The notes under the pieces: model-generated
Told to the model about the DNA's origin: nothing
What the model saw: the letters and a program-made list of their open reading frames with translations, nothing else
Database searches by the model: none
Program-made: the position numbers and the translations under genes
NCBI GenBank assembly: GCA_023460795.1
Contig: JAEWPC010000047.1
Coordinates: 45,041-109,040 of the forward strand
DNA length: 64,000 nucleotides
Direction of reading: 5' to 3'
Source: Bacillota bacterium
GTDB lineage: Bacteria > Bacillota > Bacilli > Paenibacillales > Paenibacillaceae
In this document: one piece after another, positions 1 to 10,567 of the stretch
How positions within the stretch are numbered: the first letter of the stretch is position 1
Layout of the letters: every line of letters begins with the position of its first letter

Positions 1-3000
1 CACGTAGGCGCATATCCGCTTGCCTCCGGTGCCGTCGTCTCGAACGGCCGCCGCAGCTTCCGACACCGCTTCGTGCAGCAGCAGCGTCCGCTCGATCTCG
101 CCGAGCTCGATCCGGTAACCGCGGATTTTCACTTGATCGTCGATGCGTCCTAAGTATTGGATCTGTCCGTCTTCCATCCAACGCGCCAAGTCGCCTGTCC
201 GGTACATGACTTCTCCTGGCATGAACGGATTCGGCACGAATTTCTCCGCCGTCAGATCCGGTCGGTTCACATAGCCTTTGGCCAGTTGCACGCCGCCGAT
301 GCACAGTTCGCCCGGAACGCCTACCGGCTGCGGAAGCCCTTCCGGACTTACTACGTACAGAGAAGTGTTGTCAATCGGACGACCGATCGGCACGATGTCC
401 AGCGAGCTATCCGATTCGCATTCGTAGACAGAGACGTCCACCGTCGCTTCCGTTGGGCCATACAGGTTCACGAGCTTGACGTGTTCCAGCCCGAGCTCCC
501 GCATCAGCTCGTAGAACCGGTCGACATGAGCGCGATGCAGCGCCTCGCCGCTGGCGAATACGCGCCGCAGCGAACCGAGCTGCTCTCGCAGCCGTTCCCG
601 CGGTTCGGCTTGAGCGGCTTCGAGGAACGCCGCCAGCATCGACGGCACGAAATGCATCGTCGTGACGCGCCGTCGTCCGATGGCCTCGATCAGCAGACCA
701 GGGTCTTTCTCCGCGCCCGGGGCGAGGAATGCGACCGATGCGCCTGCCATCGCCCACCAGAACAGCTCCCACACGGACACGTCGAAGCTGTAAGACGTCT
801 TCTGCAGGATAACGTCGTCCAGTTGCAACGGATAAGCCTTCTGCATCCAGTTCAGTCGATTGATGATCGAACGGTGGCGGATCATCACGCCCTTCGGACG
901 CCCCGTCGAACCGGACGTATACAGAATGTAGGCGAGCCCTTCCGCCGAGCAGACGGGCAACGACGGTTCTATCGACGGCTGGTCAGGTTCCTTCCATTGC
1001 GGATCGTCAAGATCGATCGCAAAGGCGTCCGGCGCTGCACGCCCGGCAACTTCCAGCCAGCTGCGCTGCGACAGCACGACTCGCAAGCCGCAGTCGTCCG
1101 CCATGTATCTGAGCCGGTCTATCGGAAAATCCGGGGGCAGCGGCACGTAAGCTCCGCCGGCCTTCAAGATGCCGAGCATGCCGGCCATCATGGCGGCGGA
1201 TCGCACGGCCATGAGGCCGACCGGCTCTTCCGGCGACAGCCCTGCCGCAAGCAAACGCTGGGCGATTCGATTCGCTCTGGCGTCCAGCTCGCGGTACGTG
1301 AGCCGTTCGTCTTCGAATGCGGCGGCGGTCCGATCCGGCGTCTTAGCCGTTTGCCGGCTGAATATCTCCTGAAGCGTAAGCGAATTCGGATATGGCGCCA
1401 TCGTATCGTTGAACGTCTCCACGATCCGTCGCCGTTCATCGTCCGCGAGCAGCTCGATCTCGCCCAGCTTCAGGTTCGGGTTGTGCGCGATCGATTCCGC
1501 CAGCCGCACAAAATGACTTGCCATGCGCTCAATCGTCTCGCTCCGGAACAAGGATGTCCGGTATTCGAAGCGGCAGAGTAACTTGCCGTCAGGCTCCTCC
1601 ACGATCTCGAGCGTCAAGTCGAACTTGGCCGTCGTCCGCCTGAGCTCGTAAGGCTCGAACCGCGTTCCCTCGATCGTCACGGACGGGATGCCCGTGTTCT
1701 GAAGCACGAACATGACGTCGAACAGAGGATTGCGTCCGATATCGCGCCGTACGCCAAGCTTGTCCACCAGCAGCTCGAAAGGATAACGCTCGTGCTCCAA
1801 AGCGCCGAGCACTCGCTCCTTCGTCTGCTCGAGAAGCTCGCGGAACGTCGCTCCTCTCTCCGGACGAGTTCGCACGACGACCGTGTTCACGAACATCCCG
1901 ATCAAATCGGCCAAATCGGCGTGCGGTCTTCCCGCGACCGGGCTGCCGATCCATAAGTCGGTCTGCCCGGTGTGTCGGTGCAGCAAAGCCGTAAAAGCGG
2001 CGAGCAACGTCGCGTACAGCGTCGTCCCCGTCCGGGTGGATAGGTCGGACAGTCCGCGGACGATTCGAGGCTCCAATTCGATCAGGACTTGATCGCCCAG
2101 GTGGTCCATCCGCTCCGGCCGCGCATAGTCGACGGGAAGATTCAGGGTCGGAACCTCTCCGGACAATTCCTCCAGCCAATACCTTTCCTGCTCTTCGCAA
2201 GCTTCGGATGACAACCAGACCGAGTGCCAAGCGGCGTAATCCCGATATTGCACCGGAAGCTCCCACGCCGGCTTTCCTTCATACAGCGCCATGAACTGCC
2301 GCGCAAGCACGGCCATGGATACTCCGTCGGCGATGAGATGATGCAAATCCAGAAGCAGCAAGTGTACGTCCGGTTCCTGCATCCGGAACAGCTTCACCCG
2401 CAGCAGCGGCGATTGTTGAAGCCGGAAAGGTTGTACGCAAGCTTGCACGAGCGCCTCCGGATCCGATATCCCGGCTTCTTCGAAGTCGATTCCCGCGAGC
2501 GCTTCGGCGGATACGCGTTGGACGGGCTGTCCGTCCGCCCAATCGAAGGATGAGCGAAGCGTCTCATGCATGCGGGATAGCGAACGCACGGCCGCCGACA
2601 ACCGCACCCGGTCGAGAGGACCGCGAATGACCAGCGCGGACGTCAGATGGTAGGCCGTGCCGTTCTCGTCCATCGACTGAAGCACGAACAACCGGTTTTG
2701 CGCCGGGGATAACGGATAGAACGTCCGCGCTTCGACTTTAGGAATCGGAGCATAGCGCGCACCGGCGCTATCACGGCCGTCTTCGTCCAGGAACGAGGCG
2801 AGCTCGCGGATCGTCGGTCTTCGGAATACGTCGCGAAGCGATATCGAACGATCGAAATCGCGATGGATCGCGGAGACGAGTTCCGCGGCCTTGAGCGAGT
2901 GGCCGCCGAGCTCGAAGAAGTTATCGTTCGCGCCGACCTTCTCCCGCTGCAGAAGCTCCGTCCATAACGCGGCCAGCTTGCGTTCCGTATCGCTCTCGGG

Positions 3001-6000
3001 CGAGGCATAAGCCGTTCCCGTGTCCATCGTCCCTTCCGGCTCGGGCAGCGCTTTGCGGTCCGTCTTCCCGCTCGCCGTCAGCGGCATCGCTTCAAGCTGC
3101 ATGAACGCCGCCGGGATCATGTAATCCGGCAACCGCTCGGCGCAATGTCGTCTCAGCTCTCCGCTCGTCAAGCTGCGGTCAGCCACCACGTACGCGCAAA
3201 TTTGCTTGCCTCCCGAGCCGACGTCCCGCACGGCCGCCGCAGCTTCCGACACCGCTTCGTGCAGCAGCAGCGTCCGTTCGATCTCGCCGAGCTCGATCCG
3301 ATAGCCGCGGATTTTCACTTGGTCGTCGATGCGACCCAGATACTGCACCTGCCCGTCTTCCATCCAGCGGGCCAAGTCGCCTGTCCGGTACATCACTTCT
3401 CCGGGTATGAACGGATTCGGCACGAATTTCTCCGCCGTCAAGTCCGGACGGTTCACGTAGCCTTTGGCCAGCTGGATGCCGCCGATGCACAGCTCGCCCG
3501 GAACGCCGATCGGTTGCGCCAGCCCTTCGGGGCTCACGACGTAGAGCGACGTATTGTCGATCGGGCGGCCGATCGGCACGAAGTCCAGCGGGCTATCCGC
3601 CTCGCATTCGTGCGCCGACACGTCCACCGTCGCTTCCGTCGGTCCGTACAGATTCACGAGCTTGACGTGTTCCAGCCCGAGCTCGCGCATCAGCGCGTAG
3701 AACCGGTCGACGTGGGCGCGATGCAGCGCTTCGCCGCTGGCGAACACGCGCCGCAGCGAACGGAGTTGCTCCCGCAGTCGTTCCCGCGGCTCGGCTTGCG
3801 CGGCTTCGAGGAACGCCGCCAGCATCGACGGCACGAAATGCATCGTTGTCGCCCGATGACGTCCGATCGCCTCGATGAGTCGCGCAGGGTCTTTCTCCGC
3901 GTCTGGTTCAAGAAACGCGACCGACGCGCCTGCCATCGCCCACCAGAACAGCTCCCACACCGATACGTCGAAGCTGTAGGGTGTCTTCTGCAGGATAACG
4001 TCGTCCGCCAGCAGCGGGTATGCCTTCTGCATCCAATTCAAGCGATTGATGACCGAGCGATGGCGGATCATGACGCCTTTCGGCCTGCCAGTCGAACCGG
4101 AAGTATACAGAATGTAGGCGAATTGTTCCGCCGAACCCTCAGGCAGAGACGAAACCGCGAGAGAACCCTCTGATTCCTTCCACCCAAAATCGTCCAAATC
4201 TATCGTTAAAGCTTCCGGCGCTGCCCGTCCAGCCATGTCCGACCAGCTGCGCTGCGACAGCACGATTCGTAAACCGCAGTCGCTAGACATGTATCTCAGC
4301 CGGTCTTCCGGAAAATCCGGCGGCAACGGCACGTAAGCCCCGCCGGCCTTCAAGATGCCGAGCAATCCGGTCATCATGGCGGCGGAACGCTCGGCCATGA
4401 GGCCGACCGGCTCTTCCGGCGCCAAGCCCGCTGCAAGTAAGCGCCGGGCGATCCGGTTCGCGCGCTCGTCCAATTCGCGGTACGTCAGCCGCTCCTGCCC
4501 GAACACGGCAGCGATCCGATCCGGCGACAAATTCGCTTGCCGACGGAACATCTCCTGCAGCGTCAGCGAATCGGGGAACGCCGCCTTCGTATCGTTGAAC
4601 GTCTCGACGATCCGTCGCCGCTCCTCGTCCGAACACAGTTCGATCTCGCCGAGCTTCCGGTCTAGATCTAGCGCGACCGCGTCCGCCAGCCTCGCGAAAT
4701 GGCCCGCCATACGTTCTACCGTCTCCCGCCGGAACAACGCGTCGTTATATTCCCAGACGCAGGTCAGCGCGCCTGACGGCTCCGGATATACGTCAAGCTT
4801 CAAGTCGAGCTTAGCCGAACGTGTCTCGGCCGGCTGCTGCTCGAACCGGCATCCCGCGGCTTCGAAGCGGTTGAACGCCGCTTCCGCCTGGTTGTGGTAG
4901 ACGAGCATCGTGTCGAACAGCGGATTTCGCGACGGGTCTGGACGTTCGCCCGACAGCGCGATGATTCTCTCGTATGGAAGCTCTCCATGCTCCAACGCTT
5001 CCCACACGCGATCGCGCGTCCGGCGCCAATATTCGCGGAACGGCATCCCGCTCTCGCCATGCAACCGGACGGGGACGTAATTGTTGAACATGCCTACCAT
5101 GGCCGAAGGATCTGAGAAGTTCCTGCCGGCTAACATCAATCCGACCGACAAGTCCGATTGTCCGGTGTATCGCTGCACGAGCAAACCGTGCAAGCCGATC
5201 AGCAACGAGGTCATGGTAGCGCCTTCGGATCGGGCTAATCGCTCCCACGCGCGAACCGACTCCGCGGCGAGCTCGATGCGGACCGTTCCCCCGGAGAACG
5301 TCTTCTTACCCGGACGAACCGAAGCATCCGGCCAGTTTAATCCCGGCAGCGCCTCCCGAAGCGCCTTTTGCCAATAAGCTTCGTCCCGGGCGCGCGCCGA
5401 GAATTGTTCCTCCCGCTTCGCATAATGCCGGTAACCCGAAGCGATCGGAGGCAACGCCTTACCACTCAGCAACGCGGCGAATTCCTTCAATAACACGTTC
5501 ATGCCGATGCCGTCGGCGGCGATATGATGCACGACGAGCAGCAGCAGATGGCGCTCGCTTCCGTCCGTCCATAATCTGGCCCGCATCATCGGCGCGACGG
5601 CAAGATCGACAGGTTCGATTAATCCCGCTACGCCGCTTTCCCGCAATCGCGCTTCGGGGAAAGCATCGGCATCGCACCGGGTTACTTCAACCTCGACCGT
5701 AGCTTCGCCGGGTTTATTCACGATCTGAACGAGCTCGCCTTGCTCCCACGCGCTCTCGGTACGAAGCGTCTCGTGCCGGTCGACCAACGACTGCAGTGCA
5801 GCTTGGATCTGCTCAGCCCGCATGGGACCGTTCACGGACAACGCGACAGGGATGTGGTACGCCAAGCCGATTCCTTCCGATAACTCGACGAGCGCCATTC
5901 GCTTCTGCGCGACGGTCGCTGTGTAGCGGTCGGCGTCAGCCGCAGAATCATCCGCGAAGATTGAAGCCTCCGAAGTTAACGACACCTTGTCTTCTCGACG

Positions 6001-7941
6001 AATGCGCTCGATCAGCTCTCGTGCCGTCGGATAGTCGAATACGTCTCGAAGCGTCAGCTCGGCTCCCCATTCCCGGCGAATGCCGGCAAGCAGCAGCGCG
6101 GCTTTAAGCGAATTCCCCCCTAACTCCTGATAATGATCGTCCGCCCTTACGCTCTCTACCCCCAGCGTCTCCCGCCAGATCGCCAGCAGCCGGAGCAAAT
6201 CCTCCGGGTGCTCCTCCGCGACTGGGGAAACAGCCTCCTCCTCCGCGAGCATTCCCAATCGCAGGACTTCCAGTTCCCGTAACGCCTCGTCCCATTCACC
6301 GGAAGCGAAACGTTCGGCGAGCTTGTATCGCTGGATTTTGCCGCTGGTCGTGCGAGGAATGCCGCGGACGGGTACGACGCGAGAGACGTCCAGACCGGTT
6401 TCCCGGTTTAATTGGCGGCGCACCCGTTCCGCGAGCGGAGCAAATTTGTCGAGCTTTCCTCTATGCTGGACGAATAGGACGATACTCTCTTCCCCGCTGT
6501 TGTCGTCCCGCACTCCGCAAACGGCGGCTTTACCGTATCCGACCCCTTCGACCGCTTCCGCCCTTTTCTCCAGATCATGGGGGTATACGTTCCTTCCGCG
6601 TACGAAAATAATGTCCTTGTGCCGGCCCGTGATGACGAGCCGTCCTCCCCGGACATAACCGACGTCGCCGGTTCGCAGCCAGCCGTCCGACGTATGCGCC
6701 TTCTTGCTCGCCTCCGGGTTGTTATAATAGCCGCAAGTCACGTTGGCGCCGCGGATGACGATATGCCCGATCTCGCCTTCCGGCAACTCTTCCTCGGTGT
6801 CGCCGACGATTCTCGCCTCGCAGCCCGCGACCGGATAACCGACATCGACGAATACGACGGCTCCGTCATCTCCATCCGCGGCGTTCCGCGGCGACTGCCC
6901 GATTCCCAAATGGCCGGCTTCAAGCCGCACCGGGATGAGCCGCTCGTCCGGCGGCGGGAACGTCACCGCGAGCGTAGCTTCCGCCAGTCCGTACACCGGG
7001 AACATCGCCGCCGGATCAAGTCCGTACGGAGCTAATTCCCGGACGAAACGCTCGGTCCATTCCGCGGAGATCGGCTCCGCTCCGTTGAAGATCAACCTGA
7101 TGCACCCAAGATCCCAGCCTTCCGCTTCCGCCGGCTTGAAACAGCTTAAGAAATGCTTGTAACCGAAATTAGGCGAAGCGATCGACGTAATCCGGTGCTC
7201 GCTCGCTTTGGCTAGCCAAAGCATCGGGTCGAGCATGAATTGCGACGGCTGCATGAGATATTGATCCATGCCCGCGAACATCGGCGCTAGATGAAAGCCG
7301 ATCAAGCCCATGTCGTGGGTGAGCGGCATCCAGCTTAAGGACGAGTCGTTCTCGGTCGTTGCCGAGCATGTAACGATCGCTTCCATATTGGACAGCAAGT
7401 TCGCATGAGTGAGGACGACGCCCTTCGGTTCTCCGGTGGAGCCGGAAGAAAACTGCAGGAACGCGATATCCTCTCCGCTTGCCGGCCAAGGCAGCTCCTC
7501 GGATTCCAATGTCTCACCCGAGACAAGAGCTTCCTGCAGCCGGTCCCAGCCGATCGTCCGCTCGGCGGCCAGGCTATCCATCGCTTCCGATCCGGCATCC
7601 GAATCCTCAACGAGCCACGGACGGTTCAACAGTCCCCATACGTGACGCAGCTTGGCTTGATTCTCCTCGCTGCCTCCCGCGGCTAGCGGCACGGGGATGA
7701 AGCCTCCGAGCAAGCAAGCCCAGAACACGGTCGCGAAAGCTTGCGGGTCTTCGAGCCGGACGACCACCTCGTCCCGAGCGCGAATTCCTCTACCCCGCAA
7801 GTGAGCCGCCAAAACCATGCTACGCGCTCGCAGCTCGGCGTAAGAGAGGCGCGACTCCGATTTTTTATGAATGAATACGATGCCTTTATCGCTATGCGAC
7901 GCGCGTTCCAGCACGTCCGGCAAGTTCGTCAAGCGTTTCAT
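1..7941 (-). CDS. Fatty-acyl-AMP ligase / nonribosomal peptide synthetase, initiation protein (partial, continues past base 1)
   Basis: The reading frame is open from the ATG at 7941 to the window edge (2647 residues visible). Domains in order: a fatty-acyl-AMP ligase (about 1-560; core FSSGSTGEPKG, RTTSGKIQRYK), an ACP (GGNSLKAA near 607), a condensation domain (HHIAADG near 800), an adenylation domain (about 1127-1627), a PCP (GGHSLKAA near 1679), a second condensation domain (HHLIADG near 1868) and a second adenylation domain cut by the edge. Both A domains show FDVSVWE, TMHFVPS, VFASGE and NLYGPTEATVDV, giving the specificity residues D-V-W-H-F-S-L-V-D, a known Ser code. The protein is expected to load a fatty acid and add two Ser residues. 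The start overlaps the thioesterase stop (ATGA), with AGGGGG six bases upstream. A second in-frame ATG at 7947 is less well placed. Function is inferred from domain order. Confidence 0.93.
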   Translation of the reverse strand, partial: MKRLTNLPDVLERASHSDKGIVFIHKKSESRLSYAELRARSMVLAAHLRGRGIRARDEVVVRLEDPQAFATVFWACLLGGFIPVPLAAGGSEENQAKLRHVWGLLNRPWLVEDSDAGSEAMDSLAAERTIGWDRLQEALVSGETLESEELPWPASGEDIAFLQFSSGSTGEPKGVVLTHANLLSNMEAIVTCSATTENDSSLSWMPLTHDMGLIGFHLAPMFAGMDQYLMQPSQFMLDPMLWLAKASEHRITSIASPNFGYKHFLSCFKPAEAEGWDLGCIRLIFNGAEPISAEWTERFVRELAPYGLDPAAMFPVYGLAEATLAVTFPPPDERLIPVRLEAGHLGIGQSPRNAADGDDGAVVFVDVGYPVAGCEARIVGDTEEELPEGEIGHIVIRGANVTCGYYNNPEASKKAHTSDGWLRTGDVGYVRGGRLVITGRHKDIIFVRGRNVYPHDLEKRAEAVEGVGYGKAAVCGVRDDNSGEESIVLFVQHRGKLDKFAPLAERVRRQLNRETGLDVSRVVPVRGIPRTTSGKIQRYKLAERFASGEWDEALRELEVLRLGMLAEEEAVSPVAEEHPEDLLRLLAIWRETLGVESVRADDHYQELGGNSLKAALLLAGIRREWGAELTLRDVFDYPTARELIERIRREDKVSLTSEASIFADDSAADADRYTATVAQKRMALVELSEGIGLAYHIPVALSVNGPMRAEQIQAALQSLVDRHETLRTESAWEQGELVQIVNKPGEATVEVEVTRCDADAFPEARLRESGVAGLIEPVDLAVAPMMRARLWTDGSERHLLLLVVHHIAADGIGMNVLLKEFAALLSGKALPPIASGYRHYAKREEQFSARARDEAYWQKALREALPGLNWPDASVRPGKKTFSGGTVRIELAAESVRAWERLARSEGATMTSLLIGLHGLLVQRYTGQSDLSVGLMLAGRNFSDPSAMVGMFNNYVPVRLHGESGMPFREYWRRTRDRVWEALEHGELPYERIIALSGERPDPSRNPLFDTMLVYHNQAEAAFNRFEAAGCRFEQQPAETRSAKLDLKLDVYPEPSGALTCVWEYNDALFRRETVERMAGHFARLADAVALDLDRKLGEIELCSDEERRRIVETFNDTKAAFPDSLTLQEMFRRQANLSPDRIAAVFGQERLTYRELDERANRIARRLLAAGLAPEEPVGLMAERSAAMMTGLLGILKAGGAYVPLPPDFPEDRLRYMSSDCGLRIVLSQRSWSDMAGRAAPEALTIDLDDFGWKESEGSLAVSSLPEGSAEQFAYILYTSGSTGRPKGVMIRHRSVINRLNWMQKAYPLLADDVILQKTPYSFDVSVWELFWWAMAGASVAFLEPDAEKDPARLIEAIGRHRATTMHFVPSMLAAFLEAAQAEPRERLREQLRSLRRVFASGEALHRAHVDRFYALMRELGLEHVKLVNLYGPTEATVDVSAHECEADSPLDFVPIGRPIDNTSLYVVSPEGLAQPIGVPGELCIGGIQLAKGYVNRPDLTAEKFVPNPFIPGEVMYRTGDLARWMEDGQVQYLGRIDDQVKIRGYRIELGEIERTLLLHEAVSEAAAAVRDVGSGGKQICAYVVADRSLTSGELRRHCAERLPDYMIPAAFMQLEAMPLTASGKTDRKALPEPEGTMDTGTAYASPESDTERKLAALWTELLQREKVGANDNFFELGGHSLKAAELVSAIHRDFDRSISLRDVFRRPTIRELASFLDEDGRDSAGARYAPIPKVEARTFYPLSPAQNRLFVLQSMDENGTAYHLTSALVIRGPLDRVRLSAAVRSLSRMHETLRSSFDWADGQPVQRVSAEALAGIDFEEAGISDPEALVQACVQPFRLQQSPLLRVKLFRMQEPDVHLLLLDLHHLIADGVSMAVLARQFMALYEGKPAWELPVQYRDYAAWHSVWLSSEACEEQERYWLEELSGEVPTLNLPVDYARPERMDHLGDQVLIELEPRIVRGLSDLSTRTGTTLYATLLAAFTALLHRHTGQTDLWIGSPVAGRPHADLADLIGMFVNTVVVRTRPERGATFRELLEQTKERVLGALEHERYPFELLVDKLGVRRDIGRNPLFDVMFVLQNTGIPSVTIEGTRFEPYELRRTTAKFDLTLEIVEEPDGKLLCRFEYRTSLFRSETIERMASHFVRLAESIAHNPNLKLGEIELLADDERRRIVETFNDTMAPYPNSLTLQEIFSRQTAKTPDRTAAAFEDERLTYRELDARANRIAQRLLAAGLSPEEPVGLMAVRSAAMMAGMLGILKAGGAYVPLPPDFPIDRLRYMADDCGLRVVLSQRSWLEVAGRAAPDAFAIDLDDPQWKEPDQPSIEPSLPVCSAEGLAYILYTSGSTGRPKGVMIRHRSIINRLNWMQKAYPLQLDDVILQKTSYSFDVSVWELFWWAMAGASVAFLAPGAEKDPGLLIEAIGRRRVTTMHFVPSMLAAFLEAAQAEPRERLREQLGSLRRVFASGEALHRAHVDRFYELMRELGLEHVKLVNLYGPTEATVDVSVYECESDSSLDIVPIGRPIDNTSLYVVSPEGLPQPVGVPGELCIGGVQLAKGYVNRPDLTAEKFVPNPFMPGEVMYRTGDLARWMEDGQIQYLGRIDDQVKIRGYRIELGEIERTLLLHEAVSEAAAAVRDDGTGGKRICAYV
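3187..4666 (-). repeat. Duplicated adenylation-domain DNA; partner copy at 1-1480
   Basis: Bases 1-1480 and 3187-4666 align without net gaps at an offset of 3186 bases (exactly 1062 codons), with long identical stretches. Both lie in adenylation domains of the same synthetase and carry the same Ser-type specificity residues. The flanking condensation domains are less alike. This is what a module duplication or later gene conversion would leave. The left copy runs off the window. Confidence 0.85.
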
Positions 7942-8666
7942 TCCCATCCCCCTCGCGCGAAGCTTTCCGTTCGGTTTGCTTGCCGCAGCACGTTAGCCAG
8001 CAGGCCGAGCAACGGCTCGGCGTCGTGCTGCCAGTAGAAGTGGCCTCCCGGCAAGCGAACGATGCTGCAACCCTCCGACGTATGGCGATTCCAGCTTTCG
8101 ATCTCCGCGTCCGTCCATTGTTCCTCCGTGCCGGCTATGGCCGTCAGCCGCCATGGCAACGGATCGGCCTCTTCATAGCGGTACGTCTCCACCAGCCGGA
8201 AATCGGCCCGAAGCACCGGCACGAATACGTTCATGAGCGCGGGCATCGAGAAAATTTCCTTGGAGGTGGCGCCCATGGCGACGATCTTGTCGGCGAATTC
8301 GCCCGCGGGCAGCTCGTGGATCGGAGCTTCTTTCCGAGGCGTATCCGGCGACGGACGTCCCGAGAAAATCAAAGCGGACGGCGGCGGGAGCATACGCTGC
8401 CTGATCTTCCGGGCAACCTCGTACAGAATCATTCCGCCCATCGAATGACCGAACACCGCGTACGGCGTTCCGTCCACGCGACGCATCAACTGCGCCAGTA
8501 CGTCTTCGGACGCGTCTTCCATCCCCTCGTAGAACGGTTCCTTCGAGCGAACGCCGCGGCCAGACAATTCAAGCGGCACGCATTCGGCGTCCGACTCGAG
8601 ATGTTTTTTCCACTTCATATAGATAGCGGCCGATGCCCCTGCGTAGGGGAGGCAGAACAGCTTCAC
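7938..8666 (-). CDS. Type II thioesterase of the peptide synthetase cluster
   Basis: A 242-residue alpha/beta hydrolase of the SrfAD/GrsT type, which removes wrong or stalled acyl groups from carrier proteins. The N-terminus KLFCLPYAGASA is typical, the nucleophile elbow is GHSMGG, and the catalytic His is likely in the GGHFYW segment near the C-terminus. The frame is open further upstream, but the start is best placed at the GTG at 8666. That GTG overlaps the exporter stop (GTGA) and has GGGGA upstream. The upstream extension would only read the exporter gene out of frame. The stop overlaps the next synthetase start by four bases, so the genes are probably translationally coupled. Confidence 0.92.
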   Translation of the reverse strand: MKLFCLPYAGASAAIYMKWKKHLESDAECVPLELSGRGVRSKEPFYEGMEDASEDVLAQLMRRVDGTPYAVFGHSMGGMILYEVARKIRQRMLPPPSALIFSGRPSPDTPRKEAPIHELPAGEFADKIVAMGATSKEIFSMPALMNVFVPVLRADFRLVETYRYEEADPLPWRLTAIAGTEEQWTDAEIESWNRHTSEGCSIVRLPGGHFYWQHDAEPLLGLLANVLRQANRTESFARGGWE

Positions 8667-10567
8667 GCGATTTTCCCCATTTCGAGTTTGATGATTCGAT
8701 CCGCAAGGTCGAAATAGCGATCGTCGTGCGTGATGACGATGACGCATTTGCCCCGGGAGCGCAGGTCCGGCAGCAACTCCTGGTAGAAGAACGCCCGGTA
8801 TTCCGGATCTTGCTCGGCTGCCCATTCGTCGAAAACGCAGATCGGCTTGTCGTCCAAGTAGCTGACCAGCAGCGCCAACCGCTTGCGTTGACCGGAGGAC
8901 AACCTCGTCGTGCTGAACCGTCCGCCCTGAATGCTGACCTTGTCCTGAAGCCCCAGCAAGCGCAAGTAGTGGAGCGCTTCGCCCTCCTTGTCGGCGAAGT
9001 CGATCCCGTACAAGCGATCGAACAAGTAGGCGTCGCTGAATACGGTCGACACCAGCTCGCCCACTTCTCCTGCTTGCATCCGCTCGCCGTTCAAGGACAC
9101 GCTTCCGCTTCGCGGGTTGTACAGCCCGGTGATCAGCTTGGCCAGCGTCGACTTGCCGCTGCCGTTGCCGCCGACGATGAAGACGAGCTCGCCCGAACGA
9201 AATTCGAAATCGATCGGTCCGACGGCGAACGACTTTTCTTCGGCGCGCGCGTATTCGTACGTCGCTTCTTCCAGCCGCAGCGAGACGCCCTCCTCCGGCA
9301 GAATCCCGGACGCATCCCTTTCCGGTGCCCGATAGCCGGACAATTCTTCGGAGAACCTGCGTATGCGGTTCCAGCTGACGCGGGCTTGGAACAGCTCCGG
9401 CAACGCGTTCAAGATCGCCGTAAGCGGCCCCGCCATGTACAGGAACACGAAGACGAACGACCGCAGCTCTTGCGTATTCATCGCGCTGAACAGCAACGGA
9501 AACGCGAACACGACCACTCCGATGACGCCGGCGAACAGAAGATCCCCGACGACGATCGCGCCGGCGATTTTGTTCTCCGCGGACATTCGCTTGTCCCGGT
9601 AAGCGGCGCAGCTGTCCCCCATGTCCTCGCGGAATTCCCGTGCCTTATTCCGGTGCAAGTACAGCTCCTTGAAGCCGAAGGTCAAATCTTGAATGAATTT
9701 GAAGAAAACGTTCTGCAAGTCGCGGGTTTGCTCCCACAGCTTGCCCACGGAGTGCGATAACGCGTAGAACGAGGCGGACGCGATCAATACGACGCCGAGT
9801 GACAGCAGGAATCCGGGCAAGCTGATGACGGCGAGATAGACGAAGCCGGCTAGGATCGTCACCGACCAGGTGCCGATGCTGACCATCTTGTTGGCGAACG
9901 AGCTGACCGTCTCCGTGTCGTTGTTCAAGCACGTTTCGATTTTCCCTCGCTCGAGCGCTTCCATTCGTTCATAAGGCGAATGAAGAACGATGTCGAGCAC
10001 GTCCATTCTTTTCTCGTACACGATGTTGTTCGTCATGCGGATCAGGCGGGAACGAAGCAGCTTCTGGCCGAACACGAACAGCAGCATGCACAAGAGGAAC
10101 AACGGAACTAGCCGCAGCCGGGTGTCTCCGTCCTCGGCGATCGCCGCGTTGACGATGAAGATCAGGCAAGCGTTGCTGAACCCGCTGATGACGCTGAGCG
10201 CAAGCAGCGTGGCGTAAGGACGCTCCCGCTGCTTGACGTACGCGTTCGTTATCGCCAGATAGACGCCGAACAACGCCGCAAGCAAAGCGACTTCTCCTGC
10301 CAGGACGTAGGACGACGCCGAGGCATCGTTCCAATACGCGGCAGCCGAACGACCGTCCTCGACGAGCCAGCCTACGGCATACAAGCAATAGCCGAACCAG
10401 CCGTAGAACAGTACGGCTGCCGGCATGTTGCGCACGATTCCCCTGAGCGCTCCCAAGCGTCGCCTTTTTCCCGACCTGATTTCGAAGAACACCCGGACGT
10501 TCGCGGTGCATACCGCAAGCAACGCCAAGGCGATAATGATCATCCCTATTTCCATCGCGTTCATCAT
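8663..10567 (-). CDS. Cyclic-peptide-type ABC exporter, fused membrane and ATPase domains
   Basis: A 634-residue half-transporter like SyrD/PvdE-type peptide exporters. The N-terminal half has about six hydrophobic segments (to about residue 410). The ATPase follows, with Walker A GGNGSGKSTL, signature LSSGQRKRLAL, Walker B ICVFDEW and the H-loop VIVITHDD. Walker B is followed by AAEQDP, as in the cyclic peptide export family. It probably works as a dimer in the cytoplasmic membrane to export the peptide made by this operon. The start directly follows the phosphopantetheinyl transferase stop (TAG then ATGATG), with AGAGGGGG upstream; the second ATG at 10564 has better spacing. The product assignment comes from context. 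Confidence 0.92.
   Translation of the reverse strand: MMNAMEIGMIIIALALLAVCTANVRVFFEIRSGKRRRLGALRGIVRNMPAAVLFYGWFGYCLYAVGWLVEDGRSAAAYWNDASASSYVLAGEVALLAALFGVYLAITNAYVKQRERPYATLLALSVISGFSNACLIFIVNAAIAEDGDTRLRLVPLFLLCMLLFVFGQKLLRSRLIRMTNNIVYEKRMDVLDIVLHSPYERMEALERGKIETCLNNDTETVSSFANKMVSIGTWSVTILAGFVYLAVISLPGFLLSLGVVLIASASFYALSHSVGKLWEQTRDLQNVFFKFIQDLTFGFKELYLHRNKAREFREDMGDSCAAYRDKRMSAENKIAGAIVVGDLLFAGVIGVVVFAFPLLFSAMNTQELRSFVFVFLYMAGPLTAILNALPELFQARVSWNRIRRFSEELSGYRAPERDASGILPEEGVSLRLEEATYEYARAEEKSFAVGPIDFEFRSGELVFIVGGNGSGKSTLAKLITGLYNPRSGSVSLNGERMQAGEVGELVSTVFSDAYLFDRLYGIDFADKEGEALHYLRLLGLQDKVSIQGGRFSTTRLSSGQRKRLALLVSYLDDKPICVFDEWAAEQDPEYRAFFYQELLPDLRSRGKCVIVITHDDRYFDLADRIIKLEMGKIA

Noticed and set aside
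157..7700. Many plus- and minus-strand open frames of 60-475 codons, such as 157-1581 and 3145-4173 on the plus strand
   Set aside because: They are shadows of the GC-rich synthetase gene on the minus strand. Their products are Arg/His-rich without any recognisable domain, while the minus frame gives continuous FAAL, C, A and PCP motifs.
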